From: Candidatus Cloacimonadota bacterium
GTDB taxonomy: Bacteria; Cloacimonadota; Cloacimonadia; Cloacimonadales; TCS61
Assembly (NCBI GenBank): GCA_016927675.1
Contig: JAFGMF010000090.1
Location: forward strand, 1 to 15,045
DNA length: 15,045 nucleotides
Direction: 5' to 3'
Positions 7,015-14,382 of this stretch are shown piece by piece. Within the stretch, counting starts at the first letter, position 1. The number at the start of each line of letters is the position of its first letter. The notes below the pieces were generated by a model. The model saw nothing but the letters and a program-made list of their open reading frames with translations. It did not search any database and was not told the DNA's origin. Both the position numbers and the translations under genes were made by a program.

Positions 7015-8235
7015 ATGGTGAAATTTTTGCAAGAAAGAAGAAAGAAACTGTTTGAATTGCTTCAGGAACAGGAAATGGCTGTCATTTTCGCTGCTGAACA
7101 GAATGACTCCCCCATTCCATTTCTGCAAAATAACAATTTTCTCTATTTTACCGGATTGAATACTCCGGGTGCAATACTGCTGTTCTATCGGGCTAAACAG
7201 CAATTGATCACTTTTCTGTTTATCGAAAGAGGAATTCCTGAACGGGAAGTCTGGGATGGTAAGAAAATGACGATTGAAGAAGCAGCTAAATTATCCGGGA
7301 TAGAAAAAGTTTTATATCTGGATGAGTTTCAACGGACCCTGGAATTTTATCTGCACATCACTCAAAAATTTTATCTCAATCTTGATTCTCATTCCCTTTC
7401 AGATAGTATAGACAGAAAACATCAGCTGGTTGAGAGGATCAGGCTTTATTATCCGGAGATTGTTTTTTCTGATGTCGTAGCCCTGATGCGTCCTCTACGT
7501 TCTGTAAAAGATGAATGGGAAATTGAACAGCTTCGTAAAGCTATTGATGTAACCGGCACCGGGATCAAACAGATTATGAGTAAAGCACTGCCGGGAATGA
7601 TGGAATACGAACTGGAAGCTATCCTGAATTATGAAGCTCTTCGGAAAAATCTGAGACACATGGGTTTCAAATCCATAATTGCTGCCGGGATCAATGCAGC
7701 TACACTTCATTACATTTCTAATGATTCCAGGGTTGAAGAGAACGATCTTGTCCTTCTTGATGTTGGAGCTGCCTGTAATAATTACTGCGCTGATATTACG
7801 CGTACTTTCCCGATCAGCGGTAAGTTTACCAAACGTCAACGCGAGGTCTACAGCGAAGTATTGGCAATCCAGAAAGAGATCATCAACATGATTAAACCCG
7901 GCATATCTTTACCGGAATTAAATGACCGTACTATTACGCTGATCAAAGAAGCATTGATCAGGCTCGGTTTGATCAAAGCAGACGGGGACTACAGAAAATA
8001 TTATATGCATAGTGTATCTCATCATTTGGGGATGGATGCTCATGATCTTGGCCTGAGAGATTCAGTTCTGTCCAGCGGAAATGTGATTACTGTCGAACCG
8101 GGAATTTATATCCCCGAAGAAAATATCGGGGTCAGGATCGAAGACGATATCCTGGTTACTGTTCAGGGATTTGAGAATTTATCTGTTAATATCCCGAAAG
8201 AAATTGATCAACTTGAGGAAATTTGCAGGAAATGA
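7015..8235 (+). CDS. pepP: Xaa-Pro aminopeptidase (M24B, PepP-like)
   Basis: This 406-residue metallopeptidase of the pita-bread fold should remove N-terminal residues preceding proline. An aminopeptidase P N-terminal domain spans about residues 1-140 (YFTGLNTPGAILLF). The catalytic domain carries the five dinuclear-metal ligands: D249 (LLDVGA), D260 (ADITRT), H336 (MHSVSHHLGMDAHD), E361 (TVEPGIY) and E376 (VRIEDD). H332 and H343 match E. coli PepP's catalytic histidines. It lacks a signal peptide, so it is cytoplasmic, and is slightly shorter than E. coli PepP. AGGAG at 7000-7004 (10-base spacing) or AAGG directly before ATG 7015 may serve as ribosome site. PepP and prolidase share the fold; the N-terminal domain and the HxxxH...H pattern favour PepP. 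It sits 2 bp after the nuclease gene and 10 bp before coaD. Confidence 0.88.
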   Translation: MVKFLQERRKKLFELLQEQEMAVIFAAEQNDSPIPFLQNNNFLYFTGLNTPGAILLFYRAKQQLITFLFIERGIPEREVWDGKKMTIEEAAKLSGIEKVLYLDEFQRTLEFYLHITQKFYLNLDSHSLSDSIDRKHQLVERIRLYYPEIVFSDVVALMRPLRSVKDEWEIEQLRKAIDVTGTGIKQIMSKALPGMMEYELEAILNYEALRKNLRHMGFKSIIAAGINAATLHYISNDSRVEENDLVLLDVGAACNNYCADITRTFPISGKFTKRQREVYSEVLAIQKEIINMIKPGISLPELNDRTITLIKEALIRLGLIKADGDYRKYYMHSVSHHLGMDAHDLGLRDSVLSSGNVITVEPGIYIPEENIGVRIEDDILVTVQGFENLSVNIPKEIDQLEEICRK

Positions 8236-8245
8236 AGAGGTTATC

Positions 8246-8743
8246 ATGAAAACTGCGATCTATCCGGGAACTTTCGATCCGATCACCAATGGCCATCTGG
8301 ACATTCTGCATAAGGCTGTCAGAATTTTTGATCAGGTGATCCTTGCCGTAGCAGAAATTACCGGAAAAAAAACATTCTTTACAATCCAGGAAAGAGAAGA
8401 TCTTTGCCGTCAGGCAACTTGTAATATCGATAAAATCAAAGTGATGTCATTCACCGGCTTGGTTGTTGATTTTGCCCGTCAGGTTAATGCCATAACAATG
8501 ATCAGAGGCATGCGTGCTACTTCGGATTTCGAATATGAATTATCTCTGGCTCTGATGAACGAAAAACTCTACTCTGAGATCGATACGATTTTCTTCATTC
8601 CCGATCATAAATATCTTTTTCTCAGTTCCACTATGGTTAAGCAGGTAGTTCCTCTGGGCGGTGATATCGGAGACCTGATCCCGGAGTGCGTAAAAAAAGC
8701 CCTGATCTTGAAATTAAAAAAAAATGATCTGGAAAAAAAATAA
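8246..8743 (+). CDS. coaD: Pantetheine-phosphate adenylyltransferase (CoaD)
   Basis: This 165-residue cytoplasmic enzyme transfers AMP from ATP to 4'-phosphopantetheine, the penultimate step of coenzyme A synthesis. All nucleotidyltransferase signatures are present: YPGTFDPITNGH (6-17, with the T/HxGH motif at 14-17), RGMR (87-90), DFEYEL (94-99) and LSSTMVK (126-132). Start ATG 8246 is chosen because AGAGG (8236-8240) lies five bases upstream and the chain then begins exactly where the family begins. The frame is open further upstream, into pepP, but that adds non-homologous residues. The C-terminus is lysine-rich and encoded by runs of 9 and 8 A's, slightly longer than typical CoaD. Confidence 0.96.
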   Translation: MKTAIYPGTFDPITNGHLDILHKAVRIFDQVILAVAEITGKKTFFTIQEREDLCRQATCNIDKIKVMSFTGLVVDFARQVNAITMIRGMRATSDFEYELSLALMNEKLYSEIDTIFFIPDHKYLFLSSTMVKQVVPLGGDIGDLIPECVKKALILKLKKNDLEKK

Positions 8744-8788
8744 AAATAAACACAACCAGACAAGGATAATCGGTAATAACGTTAAAAT

Positions 8789-8795
8789 AAGGGAG
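8789..8795 (+). promoter_or_regulatory. Ribosome binding site deciding the DUF3467 GTG start
   Basis: AAGGGAG is placed six bases before GTG 8802. The alternative ATG 8724 sits inside the A-rich 3' end of coaD without any ribosome site and would add 26 residues with no family resemblance. Confidence 0.75.
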
Positions 8796-8801
8796 CATAT
8801 T

Positions 8802-9098
8802 GTGAATCAGGAACAAAAGAAGATCAATGTTAAAATTGATGAAAATGTGGGAGAAGGGATCTATGCTAATTTCTTCATGATCACCAATTCACCTTCAGAA
8901 TTTGTGATCGATTTCGGCAGGATCCTTCCCGGTCTTCCTAATGCTAAAATCTACAGCAGAGTACTGACAACACCTCAACATGCGAAACAGTTTCTTTCTA
9001 TTCTGCAAAGAAATATCGAGAACTTCGAGAAAAAATACGGTGAGATCAAATTACAGGGTAAACAGGAAGACAAAGATATCGGTTTTAAAAGTGACTGA
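8802..9098 (+). CDS. DUF3467 family small protein
   Basis: This 98-residue cytoplasmic protein has a GTG start preceded by AAGGGAG. The core YANFFMITNSPSEFVIDF, then GRILPG and a TPQHAKQFLSILQRNIENFE helix, matches DUF3467, a short alpha/beta family found in many bacteria (about 90-105 residues) with no established biochemical role. The chain begins with a lysine/glutamate-rich strand region and ends in a charged tail. It lies 58 bp after coaD and 88 bp before secD. Whether it belongs to the same transcript or to a separate secDF transcript is not decided; the 88-bp gap holds only a weak promoter-like TTGACG at 9107-9112. Confidence 0.85.
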   Translation: MNQEQKKINVKIDENVGEGIYANFFMITNSPSEFVIDFGRILPGLPNAKIYSRVLTTPQHAKQFLSILQRNIENFEKKYGEIKLQGKQEDKDIGFKSD

Positions 9099-9186
9099 CA
9101 AAATGCTTGACGGCTGAATCGGATAATTACTTTTTGAATTTCTTTTTGTAATTTATGGAGAAATATTGGTTAAGGAGTCATAAATA

Positions 9187-10803
9187 ATGAAAAAATCAAA
9201 ACTGAGAGGTATCATCATTGTTGTGGTACTCCTCTTTACTTTTTACTTTTTCCTGCCTCTGGTTGTTAATAACCTTCCTTCTTTCTGGGGAAGTAAGAGG
9301 TTGAAACTCGGTCTTGATCTTCAAGGCGGTTCTCAAATCCAACTGGAAGTTGATTTCACCGATCTGGAGCTGACAGAAAAGGAAAAAGAAGATGCTGTGA
9401 AAACAGCACAACAGATTATCCGTAACAGGATTGACCAGTTTGGTGTTGCCGAACCTTCCATCCTGCGAATAGGTACTACCAACAGGATTTTTATTCAGTT
9501 ACCAGGGCTCAAAGACCCAAGCCGAGCCAAAGAACTTATCGGCAAAACTGCACTGCTGGAATTCAAACTTCTTGCAGAACCAGATCAGATAACAGAGACA
9601 TACGACAAGCTCAATCTCTATCTGGATGAAAATATCGAGAAATATGAATACCTTAAGAAATTTGCAGATCAGGACACAGAAGAAGTAACCGACGTACTGG
9701 AAGATGCAGAAAATGAAGATGAAGAAGATGATGAAATTGTCATAACTGATGAGATCTTCACAAAATTGACCACCTCTCAGGGTGAATTCCCGATGTCAGT
9801 AGATTTTGCCAATCTTGCTTCTCTTAAGACATTGCTCAAAGATGAAGATTTCAGAAAAGAGATACCAGCCGGATTGCAGATTGCTGTTGGTAAAGAAAAT
9901 AAAAATGATATCTATGCTGCCAGAACTCTGTTCATCCTCAAGGAAAAAGCCGAAATTACCGGAGAATATCTGGATAAGGCCGCTGTAAAGATCGGTCAGG
10001 GCTACGATCCTAAAACTTCCGGTAAACCTTATATTGCTTTGAATTTCACCAAATCCGGTGCAAAGAAATTTGCCAATATTACCGGTCAGAATCTGAATAA
10101 AAGACTGGCTATCGTCCTCGATGATGTTGTTTATGTTGCACCTGTTATCGCCGATAAAATACCAACCGGGGAAGCTCAGATTACAGGCAATTTCACCATC
10201 GATGAAACCAACGATCTGGTTATCGTTCTTAATGCCGGTAATCTTCCCGCACCTGTCAAGATCATCGAAGAAAGAACCGTAGGTCCAACCCTTGGTTCCG
10301 ACAGTATCAAAGCAGGCGTCATGGCAGCATTGATTGGTATGATTGCAGTAATAATATTCATGATGGTCTATTATAAATTGTCCGGCTTGATAGCCAATAT
10401 TGCAGTAGCAGTAAATATCTGCTTTATCGTTGCAGTTATGACCGCTCTGGAAGGTACTCTAACCATGCCTGGTATTGCCGGAATGATCCTGACTATCGGA
10501 ATGGCAGTAGATGCCAATGTGATTATATTCGAAAGGATCAGAGAAAATCTGCTCCAGGGGAAAACGGTCAGAACTTCCGTTGATACAGGTTTCAGCAGAG
10601 CTATTGTTACTATTCTGGATGCCAATATCACTACTCTGATCACAGCACTTGTTCTGTATCAGTTCGGTACCGGACCAATCAAGGGTTTTGCTGTGACTCT
10701 GTCTATTGGTATTGTTGGTTCAATGTTTGCCGCGATATTCCTTGCAAAAGCTATATTTGACGGTTTCATTACCAATGTTAATCGCGAAGAGATCAGTATT
10801 TAG
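9187..10803 (+). CDS. secD: Protein translocase subunit SecD
   Basis: SecD is a 538-residue inner-membrane RND-type component that pulls preproteins across SecYEG using the proton gradient, together with SecF. The start is secure (AAGGAG at 9173-9177, nine bases before ATG). TM1 is at about 8-29. The periplasmic P1 part follows with LGLDLQGGSQ, IIRNRIDQFGVAEPSI and GKTALLEFKLL. The P1 base contains YIALNFTKSGAKKF and AIVLDDVVYVAPVI. NAGNLPAPVKIIEERTVGPT leads into TM2-TM6, with GMAVDANVIIFERI in TM4, whose Asp is the conserved proton-relay residue. An acidic low-complexity insert occupies about residues 161-190 (runs of E/D, for example EDAENEDEEDDE). Eight bases separate it from secF. Confidence 0.96.
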   Translation: MKKSKLRGIIIVVVLLFTFYFFLPLVVNNLPSFWGSKRLKLGLDLQGGSQIQLEVDFTDLELTEKEKEDAVKTAQQIIRNRIDQFGVAEPSILRIGTTNRIFIQLPGLKDPSRAKELIGKTALLEFKLLAEPDQITETYDKLNLYLDENIEKYEYLKKFADQDTEEVTDVLEDAENEDEEDDEIVITDEIFTKLTTSQGEFPMSVDFANLASLKTLLKDEDFRKEIPAGLQIAVGKENKNDIYAARTLFILKEKAEITGEYLDKAAVKIGQGYDPKTSGKPYIALNFTKSGAKKFANITGQNLNKRLAIVLDDVVYVAPVIADKIPTGEAQITGNFTIDETNDLVIVLNAGNLPAPVKIIEERTVGPTLGSDSIKAGVMAALIGMIAVIIFMMVYYKLSGLIANIAVAVNICFIVAVMTALEGTLTMPGIAGMILTIGMAVDANVIIFERIRENLLQGKTVRTSVDTGFSRAIVTILDANITTLITALVLYQFGTGPIKGFAVTLSIGIVGSMFAAIFLAKAIFDGFITNVNREEISI

Positions 10804-10811
10804 GGGGATTG

Positions 10812-11762
10812 ATGAGATTTTTCGGAAATACAAAAATAGATTTTATCGGTAAAAGGAAAATGGCTTTTATTATTTCAATGATCGTGATTCTGGCAGGAAT
10901 TATTTCCCTGATTATTAACCAGGGTCCCCGTTACAGTATTGACTTCACTGGTGGTGTATCTCTCGAACTCGATCTGACCCCAGTTAATGAGAATACTCCT
11001 GCTATCAATATTCAGGAAATCCGTGATTTGCTTGCTGCAGAAGGGATTTCCAATGCCGAGATGCAGGAGATCAGGGGTCGTGAAAACAGAAACCTTATCC
11101 TGATTAAAACCAAGGCTGTCAGCGAATCTGGAGAAAAATTAAGTGATAAGATAATTTCTACTATCGAGCAGAAATACGCATCCGTCATTGATAAGGATAA
11201 ATTGATCAGACTGCAGGAAGAAGTTGGCCCCAAGATAGGCAGTGAGCTTAGAGAAAAAGCTCTGCTGGCTATATTCTGGGCTTTACTCGGAATTGTATTG
11301 TATATCTGGTGGCGATTTGAATTCTCTTTTGGTCTGGCAGCAGTCGCAGCTCTTTTCCATGATGTAATTATTACTGTCGGGATCTTCTCCATCACAGGAA
11401 GAGAAATCGGCCTGCCTGTTGTGGCTGCCCTGCTGACGATCGTGGGTTATTCCCTGAATGATACAATAGTTATTTTTGACAGGATAAGGGAAGATCTCAG
11501 GATCTATCGCAAAGAATCCTATGCCAATGTCATTAATCACAGTATTAACGAAACCCTGAGCAGAACAGTGATCACTTCTTTAACAACCTTTATCGTTGTT
11601 TTGAGTCTGTTTATTTTTGGCGGCACCGTTATCCACGATTTTGCCTTCGCTCTTCTTATCGGGGTTATTGTGGGTACATATTCATCAATATTTATCGCCA
11701 GCCCGATTCTGGTAGAACATTTTCACGGAAAACAGAAAAAAATAGGTACCCGAAAACGTTAA
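10812..11762 (+). CDS. secF: Protein translocase subunit SecF
   Basis: SecF has 316 residues and is the partner of SecD in the SecDF-YajC translocation motor. TM1 is at about 16-38, followed by the hallmark SIDFTGGVSLELDL. A small periplasmic domain then leads to VGPKIGSELREKALLAI and TM2-TM6, including LFHDVIITVGIFSI and GYSLNDTIVIFDRIRE, the D-T-I-V-I-F-D-R proton-relay motif. I chose ATG 10812 rather than the adjacent TTG 10809: the AGGGGGA ribosome site overlaps secD's TAG (10801-10803), and TTG would leave no spacing. The coupling to secD ensures matched synthesis. The chain ends in a basic cytoplasmic tail (HGKQKKIGTRKR). Confidence 0.96.
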   Translation: MRFFGNTKIDFIGKRKMAFIISMIVILAGIISLIINQGPRYSIDFTGGVSLELDLTPVNENTPAINIQEIRDLLAAEGISNAEMQEIRGRENRNLILIKTKAVSESGEKLSDKIISTIEQKYASVIDKDKLIRLQEEVGPKIGSELREKALLAIFWALLGIVLYIWWRFEFSFGLAAVAALFHDVIITVGIFSITGREIGLPVVAALLTIVGYSLNDTIVIFDRIREDLRIYRKESYANVINHSINETLSRTVITSLTTFIVVLSLFIFGGTVIHDFAFALLIGVIVGTYSSIFIASPILVEHFHGKQKKIGTRKR

Positions 11763-11790
11763 TTCAACAGAAGATTTTGATATTAAGTTA

Positions 11791-11824
11791 GACAAGCTGT
11801 CTCGTCAGGGACAGCTTGTTTGTT
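11791..11824 (+). terminator. Hairpin terminator after secF
   Basis: ACAAGCTGTC (11792-11801) pairs perfectly with GACAGCTTGT (11810-11819). One more G-C and a wobble pair can close toward a short GTCA loop. The 3' side runs into TTGTTTGTT, a modest U-tract, so it is a plausible though imperfect intrinsic terminator. It sits about 30 bp after the TAA of secF. Confidence 0.65.
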
Positions 11825-11832
11825 AAAAAATC

Positions 11833-11859
11833 TTTACAAATAATTTGTTAAATTATAAT
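11833..11859 (+). promoter_or_regulatory. Sigma70-like promoter of the response regulator
   Basis: TTTACA (11833-11838), then 15 bp, then the consensus TATAAT (11854-11859). It lies directly after the secF hairpin and about 50 bp before the TTG start at 11909. The short spacer is the main weakness. Confidence 0.55.
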
Positions 11860-11898
11860 TGCCATAATAAGTTGTTATAAAAAGTAAAATCGAGTTTT

Positions 11899-11904
11899 GA
11901 GGGA
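11899..11904 (+). promoter_or_regulatory. Ribosome binding site deciding the response-regulator TTG start
   Basis: GAGGGA lies four bases before TTG 11909. The earlier TTG at 11897 overlaps this site, has nothing upstream, and would add residues ahead of the receiver's first strand. Confidence 0.7.
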
Positions 11905-11908
11905 AAAC

Positions 11909-12268
11909 TTGGCAAAAATATTAATAGTGGAAGACGAATTTGTAATTGCTCAGGATTTGAAAATGACTGTTGAGAGTTTCGGGCATAAAGTAGTTGATGT
12001 TGTCTCGACAGGTGAAGAAGCAGTTCTCAAAGTTGTTGAACATGATCCTGATCTTATTCTGATGGATATCATGCTGGAAGGCGAGATGGATGGAATTCAG
12101 GCAGTTGAAATAATCCATCAGAATAACAGCATCCCTGTGATATACCTGACAGCCTATGCTGATACTGCAACGCTGGTTCGTGCAAAAGCCTCTAAACCGG
12201 AAGCCTATCTTCTCAAACCATGGGACGAACGTGAATTGAACAGCACTATCAGATTAGCCTTGCTTTAA
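11909..12268 (+). CDS. Stand-alone receiver-domain response regulator
   Basis: With the TTG start at 11909 the product is 119 residues, exactly one CheY-like receiver domain and no output domain. The phosphorylation site is intact: acidic pair E8-D9-E10 in ILIVEDE, phospho-acceptor D53 in ILMDIML, switch T81 in YLTAYAD and K103 in LLKPW. The EGEMDGIQA stretch after D53 resembles receivers paired with PAS-type hybrid kinases. With no DNA-binding domain it should act by protein contact or phosphorelay. No kinase is in the window. It has its own promoter candidate and converges on the mscS-like gene 15 bp away, with no obvious terminator hairpin between them. Confidence 0.88.
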   Translation: MAKILIVEDEFVIAQDLKMTVESFGHKVVDVVSTGEEAVLKVVEHDPDLILMDIMLEGEMDGIQAVEIIHQNNSIPVIYLTAYADTATLVRAKASKPEAYLLKPWDERELNSTIRLALL

Positions 12269-12283
12269 AATCTATCATTCTGC

Positions 12284-13600
12284 TCAAGTTTTTTTATCAA
12301 TTTCATTCCAGCCAGAAGGTACAGTCTTAAAATGCAGATCACGCTGAGGATAAGGGATCTCAATTCCAGCTTCTTTTAATCTGCTCCAGATCTCTACCAA
12401 TAAGTCACTTCTTATTCCGATAATCCCATTTTTTAAATCGTTGACCCAGACATGCAGTTCAAAATCTAATGAGCTTTCACCAAAACCAGTAAAATAACTC
12501 TTCGGTTCTGGATCTGTTAATACACGGTTGAATTTCTCCGGAACCCGTTTAAGTATTTCCATGACCTTGGGAACGTCAGACTTATACGAACAACCCAGAG
12601 TGACTATTATTTTGATCAGGTCATCACTGTGAGACCAGTTGACTACCTGATTAGTGATAAGCGTTTCATTCGGGATCAGAAACTCTCTACCATCAATAGC
12701 TAAAACAGATATGTATCGTGCTCCCATTTTTCTGACATAACCATAACTGTCTTCTACTTCGATAACATCTCCAGGTTTGACGGAATCGTCAAGAAGTAAG
12801 ATAATTCCACAAATCAGATTTGAGACTATTTTCTGGAGTCCAAGCCCGATGCCAATACCTATTGCACCTGTAAACAGAGCAAAAGTAGCCAGATTGATTC
12901 CCAGACTGGAAGTAACCAGAAGAAAAACCGTTGTGAACAGAAGACCTTTGATAATCTTGGAAAAAAGAACTCCAAGTGACGGCTTGATGGAATTTGATTT
13001 TATCAGCTTCCGTTCAAAAAACAAAGATAACCTTTGGGCAAACCAGCTGAAAATAAGCAGGATCAAAATGGCTTTCAAAACAGTGTAAAATGATATCTTC
13101 GTATGAGATATCTTAATGGCAAGAGAATCCAGAAAAATGATGGTTTTATGCAGTAATCCAGTACTGCCGAGAACTGCAGCAACCATCGACAGAAAATAGA
13201 GAAATTTTTTCAGAATAGAGTTCCTGATAAAATACGTGACAATATTGATCAGAATCCAGAAGGTAGAAAGGCTAAGAGCAATTCTGATTACATTGGCAGG
13301 ATAATCCGTTGTCTGGAATATACCCCAGATAATCAATAGAGCAAGACAGAGAAGAAAAGGAAGAAGAGTTACCTTCAGGAAATCAAAGGTTATCAGAAAA
13401 TCATTTTCCCAGATGCTGCTCTTCACTGATTTTTTTAATAAATAACGGCTTAGCAGGGAAGTTATCAGTAGTAAGGAAAAAATCAGAAATATCTGAAAAA
13501 AATAATTATAGTCACTGAAATTTAGACGGAAAAAACTCCAGCTCTCCTTCAGGAATTGAATCAGATTGGCTAACATCAAATGATCCGACGTAATGTTCAA
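12284..13600 (-). CDS. MscS-family mechanosensitive ion channel
   Basis: This is an inner-membrane channel of up to 438 residues. About five extra helices (near 33-51, 75-94, 103-124, 133-150, 172-190) precede the MscS core. The core has a helix at 215-232 and a pore helix from 238 rich in Gly/Ala (FTGAIGIGIGLGLQKIVSNL). DDSVKPGDVIEVEDSYGYV and LIPNETLITNQVVNWS follow as the beta domain, with an alpha/beta C-terminus ending IPYPQRDLHFK. The family opens under membrane tension to release solutes during hypo-osmotic shock. The start is uncertain: TTG 13600 overlaps lpxA's TGA (TTGA) and fits coupling, but GAGG abuts it with no spacing; ATG 13576, eight codons in, lacks a good ribosome site. It is the last gene of the lipid A cluster here. 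Confidence 0.9.
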   Translation of the reverse strand: MNITSDHLMLANLIQFLKESWSFFRLNFSDYNYFFQIFLIFSLLLITSLLSRYLLKKSVKSSIWENDFLITFDFLKVTLLPFLLCLALLIIWGIFQTTDYPANVIRIALSLSTFWILINIVTYFIRNSILKKFLYFLSMVAAVLGSTGLLHKTIIFLDSLAIKISHTKISFYTVLKAILILLIFSWFAQRLSLFFERKLIKSNSIKPSLGVLFSKIIKGLLFTTVFLLVTSSLGINLATFALFTGAIGIGIGLGLQKIVSNLICGIILLLDDSVKPGDVIEVEDSYGYVRKMGARYISVLAIDGREFLIPNETLITNQVVNWSHSDDLIKIIVTLGCSYKSDVPKVMEILKRVPEKFNRVLTDPEPKSYFTGFGESSLDFELHVWVNDLKNGIIGIRSDLLVEIWSRLKEAGIEIPYPQRDLHFKTVPSGWNEIDKKT

Positions 13601-14373
13601 CCTCGGCAGATTCCCCGTTCTGAGGTTTTAACAAATTCTATGAAATACTGCTGCTGAACAGTTAAATCGTTCATCTTTTCAATCTTTTCCAGAGCTTGAC
13701 TTACATTCAGATTAGACAGGTAAAAGATCTTGAAGATCTCTTTGATACCCTGTCTTTCTGCTTCAGAAAATCCATGTCTCTGCAGACCTACCGAATTGAT
13801 CCCGATGACCCTGTATGGTAATCCAATTCCGCGGGTATAAGGTGGTATATCTTTCTGGATTCCGCTTACACCGCCGATAAAGGCATATGAACCGATTCTG
13901 ACAAATTGGGAAATTGCAGATGCACCTCCGATGGTGACAAAATCTTCGATCTTGATATGCCCGGCAAGGTTAACTGAGTTTGCGATGATAACATTACTGC
14001 CCACAGAGCAATTATGCGCTACATGAGAATATGCCATTAATAAACAGTTGCTTCCCAAAACGGTCGGCTCATCTAATGTCGCTGATTTATTGATGGTAAC
14101 AAATTCTCTTATCCTGTTGTAATCACCAATTTCCAATCGTGTATCCTCACCCTTGTATTTCAGATCCTGAGAATCAGTTCCGATTACTGCTGAATGGAAA
14201 ACCTCATTACCATCGCCTATTACTGTATTGCCATCCAGGATAACACTGGAATGTAGATTATTATTATTACCCATTTTAACTTGTGAACCGATAATTGAAA
14301 AAGGTCCGATGATATTATGATCACCTAGCTCAGCTTTGGGAGAGACAATTGCGGTTGGGTGGATTTCGTTCAT
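13597..14373 (-). CDS. lpxA: UDP-N-acetylglucosamine acyltransferase (LpxA)
   Basis: LpxA (258 residues, family-typical) transfers a 3-hydroxyacyl chain from ACP to UDP-GlcNAc, the first step of lipid A synthesis. The N-terminal two thirds are hexapeptide repeats of a left-handed beta-helix, beginning IHPTAIVSPKAELGDH. SQDLKYKGE (68-76) and the catalytic segment SHVAHNC (H117 and H120, matching E. coli H122/H125) are present. Further repeats include LAGHIKIEDFVTIGG and IGGVSGIQKDIPPYTRG. The C-terminal helical domain contains GLQRHGFSEAE. ATG 14373 is preceded by GAGGT six bases away, overlapping the stop of the upstream fabZ part; the two genes are 9 bp apart. No fused second domain is seen. 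Confidence 0.96.
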   Translation of the reverse strand: MNEIHPTAIVSPKAELGDHNIIGPFSIIGSQVKMGNNNNLHSSVILDGNTVIGDGNEVFHSAVIGTDSQDLKYKGEDTRLEIGDYNRIREFVTINKSATLDEPTVLGSNCLLMAYSHVAHNCSVGSNVIIANSVNLAGHIKIEDFVTIGGASAISQFVRIGSYAFIGGVSGIQKDIPPYTRGIGLPYRVIGINSVGLQRHGFSEAERQGIKEIFKIFYLSNLNVSQALEKIEKMNDLTVQQQYFIEFVKTSERGICRG

Positions 14374-14382
14374 GTGATTACC

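Noticed and set aside
8171..8245. Upstream extension of coaD into pepP
   Set aside because: The extra 25 residues are encoded out of frame within pepP, and CoaD's conserved strand begins at ATG 8246 with a proper ribosome site.
8724..8801. Earlier ATG start for the DUF3467 protein
   Set aside because: It lies in the A-rich end of coaD without a ribosome site, and the extra residues do not resemble the family. GTG 8802 has AAGGGAG at the right distance.
9107..9133. Promoter directly upstream of secD
   Set aside because: TTGACG is present, but the -10 candidate TACTTT is poor and the spacing short. Not enough to list as a feature.
12269..12283. Shared terminator between the convergent response regulator and channel genes
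   Set aside because: Only 15 bases lie between the stop codons and I see no GC stem. The T-run after it lies within the channel gene.
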